A stretch of 64,000 bases of DNA from Oenanthe sinensis. Taxonomy: Eukaryota; Streptophyta; Magnoliopsida; Apiales; Apiaceae. Position numbers and translations under genes: made by a program. This document shows positions 62,001 to 64,000 of this stretch, one piece after another (the first letter of the stretch is position 1; each line of letters opens with the position of its first letter). The stretch is from contig CM053801.1 of assembly GCA_028671895.1 (NCBI GenBank), positions 40,676,836 through 40,740,835 on the forward strand, written 5' to 3'. The notes under the pieces are model-generated. The model was not told the origin of the DNA. It saw nothing but the letters and a program-made list of their open reading frames with translations, and made no database searches.

Positions 62001-63670
62001 ATTCGCTTAGCTTGTAATATGGTTAAAAGTTTCTTGGTTTGTTTCTGTCCACGAAATACCACTTCTGCATCCCCCTCTGTCTTTAACTTTAGCTTCTTTC
62101 TCTTACAATCAATTTGAGCATTATACTTTGTTAACCAATCCATGCCCAATATAATCTCGAATTCCCCCAACTTGAAAGGTATCAAGTTAGCATAAAAGTG
62201 TTGTCCCGAAATCTCGATATCACATCCTAGGTATACTTGGCTCACAGGTATCCGTTCTTGATTAGCTATTTCTATCACTAATGCCTCATTCAACGGCTGA
62301 CATTCACATTCTAGTTTACTCACAAATTCTTCAGAGACAAAAGATTTAGTAGCCCCTGAATCAATAAGTACTTTGGCATTAATGGAGTTTACGGAAAGTG
62401 TACCTGAAATCACATTTATATTCTGTTCTGCTTCTCCCATAGTCATGTTGAAGGTTCGGGCCTTTGGCTGTCCCGTATTGCCTGATCCTGAAACTTTATT
62501 CTGATTCCCCTGGTTGACGTTGACTCTACAGTCTTTAGTAAGATGACCTTTACTTCCACACTTAAAACAGTTATCTCTAATTATTGCTGGCTGACGACAT
62601 GCGTTGGCATAATGCCCCATTTTACCACACCGATAACACTGTACATTCCCCAAATTACCACCATTTGCCCTATTACACATTCCTCCATGATACCTTCCGC
62701 ATATCTTACATTGTGGTATAGGTGGTTGCATCCCTCGTTGCTGATTATTATTATTATTGAACCTGGTGGCCTGTTGTTGATTATTGTTGGCAAATTGATT
62801 CACTTGCTGCTGATAATTGCTCTGGAACCGATTTCCTTGATTTCTAAAATTCTGATTTCCATATCCTGTTCCCCCATGTCTTCTAAACTGCATTCCACCT
62901 CGGTTATTAAAATTATTCTGAACCCGATTCTGCTGTGGATTCCCTGAGCGGTTGTCAAATTTCCTCTTCTTTCCCTCTTTTTCTTTCTGAAACATGTTAC
63001 CCTCAGTTTCAATAATCATTGCCTTCTGAACAATGGCTGCATAAGTAGTTAACTCGAAAACAGCCACCCTACTTCTGACTGATGACTTTAATCCCTGTTG
63101 GAACCTCTTGGCCCTCTTCTCGTCAGTGTCTACAAAATCTGGCACAAATCTAGCCAATTCTGTAAACTTGGTTTCGTATTCTGCCACATTTCCTTCCTGC
63201 TTTAATTCCAGGAATTTGATTTCCATTTGGTTCTGTAGGTAACGGGGAAAATACTTTTCCAAGAACAGCTCATTAAATCTTTCCCACGTCACTATCTCTA
63301 CTTCTTCTAGTGCCTTTCTTGACTCCCACCAGTAATTTGCCTCTCCTTTCAGGAAATAACTGGCAAACTCAGTCTTCTGATTCGCCTCTACTTTCACCAA
63401 TGCAAAGGCTTTTTCTATCTCCTTCAGCCATGCTCTAGCTTCTACAAGATCTGTTGTCCCATGAAACTCTGGAGGTTTCACGGCTTGAAATGTCCTGAAC
63501 GTTACTGCCTGTGGTGCTGGCGGTTGTTGCTGCTGACGAGTGAGGTTGTCCGTTTGCTGACGGAATAATTCCAGTATCTGTTGCATGACATTTAGATTAC
63601 CCTGCTCCCCCAGGTTTTGATTGTTACCTTCTCGCTCCATATGATTATTGTCTGGTTGATGATTTTCCAT
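59045..63670 (-). pseudogene. Tekay-type gag-pol polyprotein with two premature stops
   Basis: One frame of 1,541 codons from ATG 63670 (the frame also opens 8 codons earlier at a TTG, not a likely start). Domains: gag capsid (about 70-190); Gln/Asn-rich stretch (230-320); one variant and two true CCHC knuckles (CYRCGKMGHYANAC, CFKCGSKGHLTKDC; about 320-375); protease with Asp437-Ser-Gly; RT with LCIDYRELNK and FIDD at 769-772; RNase H (about 915-1030); integrase zinc domain (about 1120-1172) and D-D-E core (SDRDPRF, GQSERTIQTIEDM); C-terminal chromodomain-like segment (about 1470-1540, RVLWINPLVDESTWE). Stops occur at codon 1175 (60146-60148) and codon 1414 (59429-59431), both in integrase; there is no frameshift. 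Gag, protease, RT and RNase H remain open, but integrase cannot be completed. Confidence 0.9.
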
Positions 63671-63694
63671 TATTCTAGTGACATAAACAAACAA

Positions 63695-64000
63695 TGTTTG
63701 CCCAGATAACGATCTATTACAGAAGGGGGGTTGAATGTAATAGCACTAATAAATCGATTATGAACACAAGTATGTAAAAAGAAATACTGTTTTGTATTAA
63801 TAATGAATGGTATACAAAACTCTCTCAAGAAATTCTTTGTTCTTAAGAGCTGCTAGGTTATGAGAAAAATAATACTTGAATGATTATACACGCATATGTA
63901 ATGTTAACCTATCTCTGTGTTTATATAGACACAGCTACATTACAATTACAAAACAGATTATGAATAGAAAAAGCTTCCATAAGGTAATTAGCTTGTATTT
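63695..64000 (-). repeat. Copia LTR end, inserted in the Tekay leader, runs off the window
   Basis: Read on the - strand it contains a TATA box (TATATAAACACAGAG, about 63915-63930), an R-U5-like part with TTCAACCCCCCTTCT (about 63721-63735), and ends GGGCAAACA at 63695. Orientation is inferred from the TATA box and this motif. Either a whole copia element or a solo LTR lies mostly beyond the right edge. Confidence 0.55.

Larger units (their letters stand above)
55598..63694 (-). mobile_element. Young Tekay-type (Del) chromovirus gypsy element, partial in window
   Basis: 3' LTR (59004-55598 on the - strand), polypurine tract (59020-59005) and a continuous gag-pol frame (63670-59045) ending in a chromodomain-like region. 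The 5' leader is cut at 63694/63695 by a copia LTR, and the 5' LTR lies outside the window. The element sits inside the RNase H of an older gypsy copy; if it made the usual 5-bp duplication, CATCG (55593-55597) should recur at its other end. Confidence 0.88.

Noticed and set aside
62543..62947. 134-codon + strand hydrophobic frame
   Set aside because: Antisense of the Asn/Gln-rich and zinc-knuckle part of gag; its composition is explained by that.
63721..63735. AGAAGGGGGGTTGAA as a polypurine tract
   Set aside because: It is followed by no TG LTR start and resembles, in reverse, the R-U5 motif seen in the copia LTR near 2030.

Overview
This window looks like nuclear DNA of a flowering plant, most likely a eudicot. 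It is AT-rich and carries an 11-exon secreted subtilase gene with plant splice signals. Everything around that gene is a nested pile of plant transposons: Ty1/copia, Ty3/gypsy of the Tat and Tekay types, L1 LINE, MULE, hAT and Stowaway. I could not fix the species. No rRNA, tRNA or CRISPR array was recognised.

Layout. 1-6.4 kb: broken copia material, namely a + strand 3' end with its LTR, then a - strand copia piece carrying a large accessory ORF ruined only by stop codons. 6.4-15.6 kb: a decayed + strand Tat-type gypsy element with gag, protease, RT, RNase H, a second RNase H and an antisense ORF. It lacks integrase, has a MULE transposase fragment lodged between protease and RT, and ends in a clear 3' LTR. 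15.9-21.5 kb: a decayed L1 LINE. 22.2-24.7 kb: a hAT-like element directly upstream of a small coiled-coil gene. 25-28.2 kb: AT-rich dispersed repeats. 28.7-32.6 kb: the subtilase gene on the - strand, whose 11 exons join in frame to 764 codons.

33.3-35.1 kb holds an unclassified old sequence that was split by a - strand Tat-type gypsy element (35112-45225, flanked by the 5-bp duplication GAAAG). This element has a long 3' region built of several unrelated tandem arrays. One array is interrupted by a 3.2-kb insert that is a patchwork of host gene pieces: plasma-membrane H+-ATPase, an ABCB transporter Walker A exon, and an intact 117-codon ORF of unknown origin. 45.2-53.9 kb: microsatellites, a decayed copia RT with a Stowaway MITE in it, a foldback element, and a 749-bp hAT element with a perfect 8-bp duplication. 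53.9-55.6 kb: an old chromovirus-like gypsy pol cut by a young Tekay-type element. That Tekay element has a 3.4-kb LTR and one continuous gag-pol frame with only two stops. Its leader is cut in turn by a copia LTR running off the right edge.

Only two genes look like functional host genes: the subtilase (confidence high) and the 139-aa coiled-coil protein (moderate). The rest is mobile DNA whose nesting gives a relative time order. All product names rest on reading motifs in the sequence; no database search was run.
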